DNA of 64,000 bases from Amphiura filiformis (Eukaryota > Echinodermata > Ophiuroidea > Amphilepidida > Amphiuridae): positions 26,713,780 through 26,777,779 of the forward strand of contig NC_092646.1 in NCBI RefSeq assembly GCF_039555335.1. Reading direction: 5' to 3'. Shown here piece by piece: positions 55,484 through 64,000 of this stretch; within the stretch, counting starts at the first letter, position 1; each line of letters opens with the position of its first letter. Under the pieces are notes generated by a model that was not told the origin of the DNA, ran no database searches, and saw only the letters and a program-made list of their open reading frames with translations. A program made the position numbers and the translations under genes.

Positions 55484-56944
55484 TTAAAACTTTGAGTTTG
55501 CTTCTTCAGCGGCAGCTTGCTCAGCCTTGCTGGGGCTTGTTAAGTTGGTCAACCCTACGTCAGCTGGTGGTGCATCTCCATTGGTGTCATTTTGAGGCAA
55601 CATTTCTTCCGATTGACTATCGGGGTTCGCAAACGGTTTTCCGGGAAATCTCTTCATGAGTCTATAAATACCAACAATAGCGGTTCCTTCTATCATGGAA
55701 AACAAGTAATACAAACACGGTCCTCTCGCGATTAGATCTGCTTCGGGTTGCGGATAAGACAGCTGAGACAAAGCTAACCCAACCAGAGCGTTTTGATAGC
55801 CAGTCTCAATTGCTACAGTTATGGCGGAAAGATTATCGAGGCATGCCATCTTCGCTAAAAGTACTCCAAAGGCCGAGCCGATGAGTGGAAGGACGATACA
55901 GGCAAGATAGACCTCTGGTGGGGCCTGGAATGCGTAAATGAACACTGGAATACCGAAACCCAGACTGATTATTATCAGCAATAGAGAAATGGGTCGAAGA
56001 ACAATCTGCAGGATCTTAGTGACTTTTGGTAGCTTGTAATAACAAAAGATACCAATCAGGATCGGAATGACGAGCAATATCAGTGAGATGACCAGATTTT
56101 CAAACGGTGTTTTAAGACTCTCGTTTCCTGTCGTAAATTCTCGTCCATATAAATAGATGTTCAAAGGCATGAGGCCGAAAGCGATGAATGACGACACAGC
56201 GGTCATGGTAATGCTTAAGACTAGATCACATTCCATTAGAAGTGTTATAACATTGCTGACATATCCACCGGGGCAAGAGGCGATAACGATTAATCCAACT
56301 GCAGATTCATTGTCAAGATTGGCGATTTTCGCCACAGCGTAGGCGACGAGGGGCATGACTATGAACTGGGAAACAGCACCAATGATGACGCCCCACGGCC
56401 GTCGAAGTCTTTTCCAAACTTCCCGCCACTTCATATTCACTCCCATTGATATGTATGCAACAAACAAAAACACTACTAGAGTATACGTGAAAATTGAACT
56501 CAAAATGGATGGCTTCTGAAGAACTTTGACTCTCAATGGATTGATAGTGTTCTTGGGAAGATCAACATTAGACGCAATGTTTGTTACTTCAAAAGTCAAA
56601 TTTCCAATACCGATAAAAATACCTTGAAGAACAAACGATAAGCTGTGATTCGCCATCAAATCAGGATCTTCAATTCCTACTACTGTCGGCATGAGCTGAA
56701 AAGTTGCATTTCCACCAACAACGAAGAAATCTGGATGCTGACTCTTCAATTCAATTTGTGTATCTGACTTTATCCCTGATATGGTCATGTTGACTATCAA
56801 ATACTCTCCAGCAGTGACCGTGACCCATTCAGATTCTTTGGAGTAACCGGGGGAATAACTTACTGTTAATGTTCCGCAAACCAAACTAAGATAGCCAGTT
56901 AGCAATAACAGACATATCAATAGCGTACCATGAGCCATTGTCAT
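55484..56944 (-). CDS. SLC10A3/SLC10A5-like solute carrier (sodium/bile-acid cotransporter family), intronless
   Basis: 486 residues, one exon, minus strand. Signal peptide 1-24 (LLICLLLLTGYLSLVCG), then a beta-rich extracellular N-terminal domain of about 125 residues with N-glycosylation sites (NMT, NAT, NHS, NLT), then the SLC10 membrane domain from about 150 on. Key motifs: CPGGYVSN at 224-231 and ETGYQN at 380-385, the two family signatures around the sodium and substrate sites (Glu380 and Gln384 correspond to conserved ion ligands). Membrane spans fill 150-430, followed by a polar C-tail rich in Glu, Asn and Ala. The long N-terminal domain and single coding exon are features of vertebrate SLC10A3 (P3) and SLC10A5 rather than of NTCP/ASBT. 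Substrate unknown; the family moves organic anions or is orphan. The ATG at 56,944 gives a good signal peptide; a second ATG two codons on is equivalent. Confidence 0.92.
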   Translation of the reverse strand: MTMAHGTLLICLLLLTGYLSLVCGTLTVSYSPGYSKESEWVTVTAGEYLIVNMTISGIKSDTQIELKSQHPDFFVVGGNATFQLMPTVVGIEDPDLMANHSLSFVLQGIFIGIGNLTFEVTNIASNVDLPKNTINPLRVKVLQKPSILSSIFTYTLVVFLFVAYISMGVNMKWREVWKRLRRPWGVIIGAVSQFIVMPLVAYAVAKIANLDNESAVGLIVIASCPGGYVSNVITLLMECDLVLSITMTAVSSFIAFGLMPLNIYLYGREFTTGNESLKTPFENLVISLILLVIPILIGIFCYYKLPKVTKILQIVLRPISLLLIIISLGFGIPVFIYAFQAPPEVYLACIVLPLIGSAFGVLLAKMACLDNLSAITVAIETGYQNALVGLALSQLSYPQPEADLIARGPCLYYLFSMIEGTAIVGIYRLMKRFPGKPFANPDSQSEEMLPQNDTNGDAPPADVGLTNLTSPSKAEQAAAEEANSKF

Positions 56945-57408
56945 GTGTTGCTTTGTGGAGTCAGACTGGACAAGATTCAGCTTTGAAATGGTAAATGATA
57001 CCCGAGTTTGCGTGTCGCCTCCTTTAGTTTACAACTTATTGTTCCAATACGATTAGCAGGAGTAGCTCGCAGAGTAGAATACGAAGCAAGGTGTTAAAGC
57101 CGGAAAAACAAGAAAGGATATATACAGCGGTATATATATATATTATATATACGGTATTCTATAGTATAGTATGCTGCTTGTGGTACACAGTATGGCATAA
57201 AACGGGTAATGACGTACTCAGCCGGAAACGGCATAGTACAATATATTGGTTTACTGACTTTCTTTTGAATGTGCGTATTTAAGCATGACTATTCTGTTTT
57301 TCATGGTCGAATCCAACGAAAAGTGTACACGGCATGTTCAGGACCATAACTTAAAAGTATTAATCAATTGGCATTCGTTTTTGTATTGTGTTTATTCGCC
57401 TTGATCAT
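56945..57408. other. 5' flank of SLC10-like gene; TA repeat
   Basis: Upstream region on the minus strand. (TA)n at 57,130-57,151. No clear TATA box or shared motif. Confidence 0.4.
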
Positions 57409-57600
57409 ACCCCGGGGGCACTTCAATATGAAATGGATATAGGTGTAGGGCTGGCACTTTCGCACTAAGGGGCATTCGGTGAGAGCAAAATGTTAAAAAT
57501 ATGGGGTCATTTGGTGAGAGCATAATTTTTGGCATTCGGTGAGAGCAAAATGTAAAAATATGGGGTCATTGAGTGAGAACATGACCTTTTAAAATGGAAT
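57409..57600. mobile_element. CCCGGGGGCACTTCAA element, truncated copy
   Basis: CCCGGGGGCACTTCAATATG, ATGGATATAGGTGT and GGTGAGAGCAAAATGT match the left part of the full element at 60,167. It contains a tandem duplication of GGCATTCGGTGAGAGCAAAA and ends near AAATGGAATCTTTA without a right terminus. Confidence 0.85.
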
Positions 57601-58085
57601 CTTTACGGCTTAATTGTTGAAAAATATATGTACTGAAATAGACGACGGTCTGCTCATTTGAAAGAAAAATTCGAAGAAGATTAGAAGGGGATAAATACTT
57701 GGATTTGTCAGCTGTCATGTGTGTTTCATTTTAAACGTTTACCGACCTTCTGGTTTCTGAGTAATTTGTGTCCAAATTGGTTTATTCGAAGGTAACTTTT
57801 GACGTTTTCGCTAAGTTTACCTATGAATACTATGGACAAAAACGACTTTTCTCATTGTCTCATGATCTAGACAACACAGTGGTGGACCCTAATATAAAGC
57901 TAATTATAGTTGCCCTCAAACGAAAGGCCACAAGACGTAACTGACTCCAAGATGGACTTCACAACTCTGCAATAACGGTTTTAAGCGATTTGTGTGCATA
58001 CATTTGGATACGATACATGATTTACCGACAAGTGACTCATTTCGGAATGCGATCATGAATTTTGAAGAAAAAAAAGTTTCCACAG
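57601..58085. other. No gene seen
   Basis: No supported features. Confidence 0.5.
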
Positions 58086-58164
58086 GCTTCGTTGGGATTC
58101 GAACCAGCGATTCGAAACTTCCTTCGATTACGCGTCTAGCGCTTTACCGTTCGACCACGGTGGC
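58086..58164 (-). ncRNA. tRNA-like sequence (tRNA pseudogene or SINE head)
   Basis: The minus strand has an A box TGGTCGAACGG (58,157-58,147) and a perfect B box GGTTCGAATCC (58,105-58,095), about 40 bases apart, in a GCCACCG...CGAAGCC frame similar to serine-type tRNAs. The acceptor arms do not pair, the T stem has a mismatch, and the anticodon loop has G at position 33, so it is not a functional tRNA. Confidence 0.7.
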
Positions 58165-58529
58165 AGTTGAGTGGAGGAGTGTAATGATAAATGATAAATC
58201 TCATAATGCCATCTTTAGCCTTTTGTTTACTAAAAAAGACGCGTTTTGTAAAGATAGATTAGCCGATTTATGCATAAAGAGCACGAACGTTTGGGAAAGG
58301 TTTCAAACAAATAATAAAGACACTGATGTGGTGATGAAATTGCGTAAGTCGGGAAATATCTGCGTCGCAATGTTTTGTTTTGGTTTTAGGAATTTGACCT
58401 TAAAATTTACGAAATCAACAAAAGATATATCAACAGTATATGGCATCATTCTTTCTCTAGAATGTTTTATACATGTATGTGAAATAGCTTCAACAATGGT
58501 TCGCTGCATAATGGTAAAAACAGCCTTGA

Positions 58530-60160
58530 CCTAAAAAAGGGCGAGAGGTACCATATTTACGGATTCAGGCTAAATTTAAAATTGATATAAAACGTTTGTT
58601 TTTTGATCGATTGCAAAAATTAATTTTTGTCAAATAAAGAAATTGTGTCTGGCGTGAATTACACTACAGTTTTTATTCTTAGGGCTCTTTGACTTCTTCA
58701 AATGATTTTTTAATGATAAAGTGAATCCCTGGCCCTCTATAATTACGCACAAAGATCGAGTCCCCGTAAGCAAATTAAAGTCACTTTAGTGCCTTTGTTT
58801 CTTACTTCAATCCTCTTTCAACCACTGTGAACCGACATTAAATATACATGATAGGGTCTCAAGTATCAATAAACGCCCATGAAGAAAATAATACATTCAA
58901 AGTGCTCTATAAAATGAAGATTTGATTGCGATATCCACCAAATGTCTAATTCTTACCTACAAATACTGAAATGTTACTTACGAATACAGCATAATACATG
59001 ACATATGTAATGAAGTGTCCCTACCAGTGGAAATTAATTGTCAAAAATTTTAAGCGGTACCCCCGGACAATATTATTACCCATATACGGATTCATTTAAC
59101 AATTATTTATTATGTAAATTTGCTGTTTAGCTACTTGTATATGAAGTGTTCAAATTCTTGCTAAAAGCATCAAAAAATTTTGATCTAAGGTAAAAGCACT
59201 TGTTCATTTGGACGTACCATCTGAAAGAGATCTAAAAACTACCATTTTATTCATTCATTATCATAATAGCAAAATTTGAACCTCTAAACTCAATATAGAA
59301 ATTGTTAAATCGCTCATGTTACCTACGAATACCCGGGTTTCTTCACCTATCATTTTATAAAGCATTAGGTGTATGCGTATAATTCCTAATCCCACTCGTT
59401 CTTATACAATATGTAAATTTTTTCATACTCATTTCATAAATAAAATACAGAAACTGACCTAAACTTCATTTTCAAAAACAAACTACCATAAATTGACTAA
59501 GATCATATTGATCGCGTTATAAAAATAAAAACAAATATTTTCTGGTTAAGCTAGCATTTTCCTGACACCCCGTGGTCTACATTACACGAAAAAAGTGTTA
59601 ATGGGAATATTCCATTTGTTTTAGGTTGATTAGTATTGCGATAGTGAAAGCATCCTAGTGGTATTCGTAGGTAACATTAGGTTTTGATGCCACATTTATT
59701 ATCACACGTCCTGGATTTATTTTTCAAGATTAGTGATGGCACTTTTGGTTCCTATAAAGGCCAACATGCCATAAATCGATGGGCGAAAGGAAAAAATTGT
59801 GGAGACACTTTTATTTTTGGCCCGTGGACACTTTTGGTTGGATTCAACCATATATATATATGCGGCCCACACACGCGGGCACACACGTTCAATTTTATCA
59901 TGGAAATAGTGATTTTATTGTGCAATATATCAAAGACCCTAGATACAAAATCTATCACTATGTACTATTATCATGATTATTGCCCGTGTGTCCAGTGCAC
60001 AATGGTAGACATTCCATCGTTTCAAATTCTAAGTTTTGGTTTCTCTTTTGTTCAGAAACCAAAAATCAGCAGATAAAAAGAGGGGCATAATTTTATCTAT
60101 ACTACATAGGTGAGCGACAGTGATTGGCTTTTACCCAACGCTTTTTGTTGCGTTGGGAAT
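58530..60160. other. No gene seen
   Basis: AT-rich 1.6 kb. A 130-codon frame at 59,684-60,076 shows no domain. Confidence 0.5.
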
Positions 60161-60166
60161 CGCGCT

Positions 60167-60609
60167 ACCCGGGGGCACTTCAATTTGAAATGGATATAGG
60201 TGTCAGGGCTGACACTTTCGCACTGAGGGGCATACGGTGAGAGCAAAATGTAAAAAATATGGGGTCATTGAGTGAGAACATGACCTTTTTTTTAAAATGG
60301 AATCTTTGGGTGAGAGCCGATACAGCGCAACAGAAACCTCGAAAATCGAATTTCTAGTTCTAAATGGCTTCAAATTTCTTTGTTTTATCATAATAAGTGA
60401 CAAAATCAGTGATAAATGAAAGTTGCTGTTAAAATTGAACAAGTAAGGGTCTTTGGGTGACAGATCAACTGAAAAAATAAGGGGTCTTCGGGTGACAGAA
60501 CATGTGTTCGTAAAAAAAATGGGGTCTTTGGGTGACAGCGATGCTGAAAAGGGGGGTCTTAACAGCCGTACATACGCGTCACCTCCAAAGTTGGAGTGGC
60601 CCCCCGGGT
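60167..60609. mobile_element. ACCCGGGGGCACTTCAA element, full copy
   Basis: Left ACCCGGGGGCACTTCAA, right TTGGAGTGGCCCCCCGGGT. Direct copies of CGCGCTAC stand at 60,161-60,168 and 60,610-60,617, giving a target duplication of 6-8 bp depending on where the end is placed. Inside are four degenerate copies of GGGGTCTTTGGGTGACAG. No transposase. Confidence 0.88.
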
Positions 60610-60708
60610 CGCGCTACTACCTCATTGTTCAAATAACAACCGCTTTTCGCTCAGTGATAGAGTAATAAATTAACTTTAGTGTAGAGAAGACCACAAGTAT
60701 AGGCCTAA

Positions 60709-61301
60709 GGCTGAGTTCACATAGAAGTATACGGTATACGGTATTCGCTATACGAAATACGCTCATTCATTCAGGCTGAGTTCATATAGGAGTATACTAT
60801 GTGAACTCAGCCTGATCGAATGAGCGTATTTCGTATAGCGAATAGCGAGTTGTCAGTTTACCCATTTTCTTCGTCTTATCAAATGCTTGTAACCTTACTT
60901 CTTGAGTTCACATTGCATTCAATGAGGTGTCATAATGTGCAGAATTAGATAGTGCATCTATTAAAAAAATGAATTTGCCCACGTATGGTTTAGGTTTTTA
61001 AAATTTGGACGGTATACGCTGCACTAAAATCAAACATGCGCGATTCCCACTATACTATACTATATACAGGTATACTGCCTTTTCGAATAGCTCTTATGTG
61101 ACCCGGTAGTATGAAATTACCTTGCTAGATTTAATCTATACGCGTGCACCTGCAAAACGTGCATCGTATACCCGAATAGTATACTTCTATGCGGTCTTAG
61201 CCTTATGTGACCCGGTACTATGAAATTGCCTTGCTCGATTTAAGCTATACGCAAAACGTGCACCGTATACCCGAATAGTATACTTCTATGTGAACGCAGC
61301 C
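60709..61301. mobile_element. GGCTGAGTTCACATAG MITE with TAA target duplication
   Basis: Left GGCTGAGTTCACATAGAAGT, right ACTTCTATGTGAACGCAGCC, flanked by TAA on both sides (60,706-60,708; 61,302-61,304), as for PIF/Harbinger elements. Inside, an extra inverted piece (CTATGTGAACTCAGCCTGAT) and a tandem duplication of about 110 bp (GTGACCCGGTA(G/C)TATGAAAT). Confidence 0.85.
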
Positions 61302-61439
61302 TAATAGCTTTATTCAGACTATTGTCATGATTGTGCTAAACAGATTTCCGACGCATCCGGTTGTGTTTATATTGAATGTAAAATATGGATCGGATATCAA
61401 TCACACGTGGACAGTAACTGGACTGTGTCATGGGCGCCG

Positions 61440-61530
61440 GCAGTGTTGTTAATTTACCGGTAAATTATAAATGGCGGTAAATTACCGGTAAAAAATGGTA
61501 AAATAAGTAAATTATAAAAAAAGTTAAAAT
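61440..61530. repeat. Short inverted and tandem GGTAAATTA motifs
   Basis: TTTACCGGTAAATTA, GGTAAATTACCGGTAA and AAATAAGTAAATTATA cluster here; simple palindromic AT-rich repeats. Confidence 0.6.
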
Positions 61531-61834
61531 TAACGATAAAAAACTTCTTTACATATTAAGAGCTACACAGATACTTAAACACAGTCCTGTTTTGTTGAAT
61601 ATACCTTTCCAGATGAAAAGCAGCTTCATAAATTAAGCTGAAGTTGTAAGAGGTGAAACAAAAGTCATGTAGTATTTACATACATTTTTAGCAAGTGTTT
61701 CAATGTTTTCTCTCAAAACAACACACAGACAGAGAGCCTGTCTAGCCACTCGGCACTGGACTATACCATCTGAGAAAACTACATTCAGTGTTTATGCAAT
61801 TGCATACATGTTTTAATTTTTGTGGTAGAACATA

Positions 61835-62258
61835 TGTGACGTGTCATGTCAAAAGGAGACACTTTTGGGCAGGTTATTAATTTTAAGATTTTTACATATC
61901 TTAAATAAAGAGATATTTTGCTCCACAACACCGTTTTCCTCAATGAAATCGGACATTCCTAGGCGAAGATATTCAGTTCGGAAGTTATGGTATTATAAAA
62001 TTGGAAATTGAGATATCGGCCTTTAAAAATATTATTGACAATGTTGAGAGTAGGAATTAACTTGAAAAATGTCTCAAAAAATACAAGATGCCTGTTATAT
62101 TCCGGTCTGAAACTATCAGACAATATTTTTAACATTAATAACATCACAAATTTGCAACAAACCCAAATTGTGAAAAAATCAATCGCCAGCAGATTTTTGG
62201 CTATTTCTCCATTTATGATCCTGCCCAAAAGTGTCTCCTTTTGACATGACACGTCACA
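61835..62258. mobile_element. 425-bp TGTGACGTGTCATGTC MITE, copy 2
   Basis: Same ends as the 11,068 copy and TA flanks (61,833-61,834; 62,259-62,260). The interior matches base for base over long stretches with a few indels, so the two copies are fairly young. Confidence 0.9.
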
Positions 62259-62260
62259 TA

Positions 62261-63260
62261 TTAGGAATTTCCATTGAATAAACACGGCTTTCAAAAGTTG
62301 TATTTGATACCAACCGCTATCGTATTTCACATATTTCAAACTACAACGCGAACCCACAACCTTGTACAATACTAACCAATCCTGAGTTACGCACGCACAG
62401 TCGCACACGTAGTGTATATAGGCCTATACGCAAAAAAATTCAGTGTCACGCTATATCAGGCTGTGTTCATTCAATTGACATTTTCACTGCAGATCCTATC
62501 TCAAGACTGATGGTAATGAACTTTTACAGTGGTACCCAAAATACACAGGGAACACTTTGGTAAAACAGAGACAAAGGGCATTTATATTCTGAATGATGTA
62601 AAATCAAAAGGGCCATTCATTCGTCGGTTCACTCATATTTGTGACACTTGAAAATATTGGAAATTTTACCATGAGTTGTTATAAAATATAGAAAGCTTGT
62701 AAGATATCAACCCCTCAAACTTTGGAAGAACCCTCAAGGAGGCTGGGGGTGTGCTGCTTTCAGTGCTTTCATAATTTCATCTAGCCTGTGAAAGTTTTGA
62801 GGTGTTATTGTTTTGCTTATGAGTGTTAAATTAAATGCAAGAAATGAATTTGCAAATCACAAGAACATGCTGATCGGCTGAATGCACAATCACCAGCACT
62901 TTCTCTACTTGCTACTTTAGTCTATTCTACACTATAGTAGTAATAGTATGGGCAGTTTAAGGGCACAGACTATAGGAATAAAGACCAATCGAACATATTC
63001 TTGTTTATGCCATAATATTGTAGTCTTTCAACCCTTTCATAACTTCAGCTGTGTAACTTACGAAAATTCCCGCTAAAAAGTGGTTCTTTTAATTTTTGAA
63101 AATCTGGATTTTTCGTACTGATCATACTATAATGATCACCAGACAATAATGTTCTAATCACACTATAGACTGTGTTGACATGAGACGTCAATTGCCAGGC
63201 AATTTCGGTCATATGCCCACGGATATGTTATGTTCAGTACGGTGTACCATGAGGAACATG
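62261..63260. other. No gene seen
   Basis: No supported features. Confidence 0.55.
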
Positions 63261-63555
63261 CTAACTTAAAATAATTTTTGCAAACTTTGATAATTTTTTA
63301 CAAACTCAAATGATTTTTTTTTTTTCAAATAATTATTACAAACTATTTTTTTTTTGCAAACTTTAATATAATGTATTGTGCATGTAGAGGCCCATTTATT
63401 GTCGGATTTCTGTATTTAGATCACGCAGGGGACGCACCATTAGATTCTCAGGGGTGCATGGGTGTTTGGGTCAGGCAGAATTTTTTTTTTTTTTTTTTTG
63501 GCGGCGAATTTTGTATTTTTTTATCGCCTCCAAAGGGAGGATTTATTTTCCATCT

Positions 63556-63607
63556 CACTAGTGGGCGAAGTTGTTTTTTCGTCTCACTAGTGGGCGAAGT
63601 TTTTTTT
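63556..63607. repeat. Tandem CACTAGTGGGCGAAGTT
   Basis: Two copies of TCTCACTAGTGGGCGAAGTT, 31 bases apart, within T-rich sequence. Confidence 0.8.
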
Positions 63608-63802
63608 CAAAAAAATCCCATGCCCCCTGGAAATCAAATGGTGCGGCTCGTAACAACAATTGAGCGCTATTAATACACATTAATGTTTTTAAGCAAATAA
63701 AATTCCAAAATATGGTACGTTTTCTGTCTTTGCTTGCCACGTGGTAAGCCTATGTTGAGGTTGCGATTATATGTACAAAAAAATTCAAGATGGATACCAA
63801 CA

Positions 63803-63832
63803 AGTCGTGTGGCCGAGCGGTCTAAGACCCTT
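63803..63832 (+). ncRNA. tRNA 5' half fragment (SINE head)
   Basis: GTCGTGTGGCCGAGCGGTCT contains a perfect A box TGGCCGAGCGG as in serine/leucine tRNAs, then the match stops in a poly-A tract. No B box, so a fragment only. Confidence 0.6.
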
Positions 63833-64000
63833 CTTTTTAAAAAAAAAAAATCATATTATCGCATCGCGCATATACTCAATCTCGATAGCCTGAGTCTCGC
63901 TGGGAGTCTTGCTCTCTCGTGAAAGTCGAAAGTTTGCAAAAAATATTTCAAGTTTGTAAAAGATTATTTGAGTTTGTAGAAAGTTATTTGAGATTGTAAA

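Larger units (their letters stand above)
63265..64000. mobile_element. Element with tandem subterminal repeats, cut by the window edge
   Basis: The left side has GCAAACTTTGATAATTTTTT, ACAAACTCAAATGATTT, ACAAACTATTT and GCAAACTTTAATA. The right end has the inverted set: AAGTTTGCAAAAAATATTTC, AAGTTTGTAAAAGATTATTT and GAGTTTGTAGAAAGTTATTT. The unit is about 28 bp. The right boundary lies outside the window. Confidence 0.7.

Noticed and set aside
57992..58534. 180-codon open frame
   Set aside because: It crosses the tRNA-like sequence on the other strand and has no recognisable motif.
59684..60076. 130-codon open frame
   Set aside because: No hydrophobic core pattern, domain or splice partners; AT-rich non-coding composition.

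Overview
This is a window of nuclear DNA from an animal. Evidence: exons with GT/AG borders, an 8-exon SR-type RNA-binding gene, three kinds of non-LTR retrotransposon, tRNA-derived SINEs and very many foldback (MITE-like) DNA transposons. The octamer TAGGCCTA is strongly over-represented, and there is a tandem family of immunoglobulin receptors. Both make me suspect a marine invertebrate deuterostome, most likely an echinoderm; that placement is inference. Nothing looks bacterial or viral.

Layout. (1) 1-4,560: a TTA microsatellite, then a large 33-bp minisatellite with a 723-bp higher-order repeat, split by a TA-flanked palindromic transposon that itself holds a second palindrome. (2) 4,603-7,243, + strand: the last three coding exons and poly(A) signal of an amino-acid transporter of the AA_trans superfamily; the array lies in the intron before these exons. 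(3) 7.3-18.9 kb: no gene I can support, only repeats, chiefly a palindromic family with about ten copies between 5.2 and 26.9 kb. (4) 18,929-30,657, - strand: a complete ZRANB2 orthologue (8 coding exons, 312 residues), whose introns are filled with foldback elements. (5) 30.7-40.3 kb: nested repeats, a LINE 3' fragment at 35 kb and a nearly intact but frameshifted LINE at 37.7-40.25 kb. (6) 40.5-51.8 kb, + strand: a tandem cluster of single-exon type I membrane proteins with three Ig domains. Two are intact with ITAM-like tyrosine tails, one has lost its tail to a small deletion, and one is a broken pseudogene. (7) 55,484-56,944, - strand: an intronless SLC10A3/A5-like transporter. (8) 57-64 kb: only transposon-derived repeats and tRNA-like fragments.

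The most interesting part is the Ig cluster. The copies share the promoter-proximal motif TTCGAA(A/G)G(T/A)TATA, the three-Ig ectodomain and 3' flanks. They differ in ways that matter: tail loss in copy 3, and a Trp-to-Leu change plus two extra cysteines in domain 1 of copy 2. This looks like an evolving set of paired-type immune or recognition receptors. ZRANB2 also has a possible alternative first exon whose phase matches exon 4. All coordinates come from reading by eye; homology calls rest on recognised motifs, not on searches.
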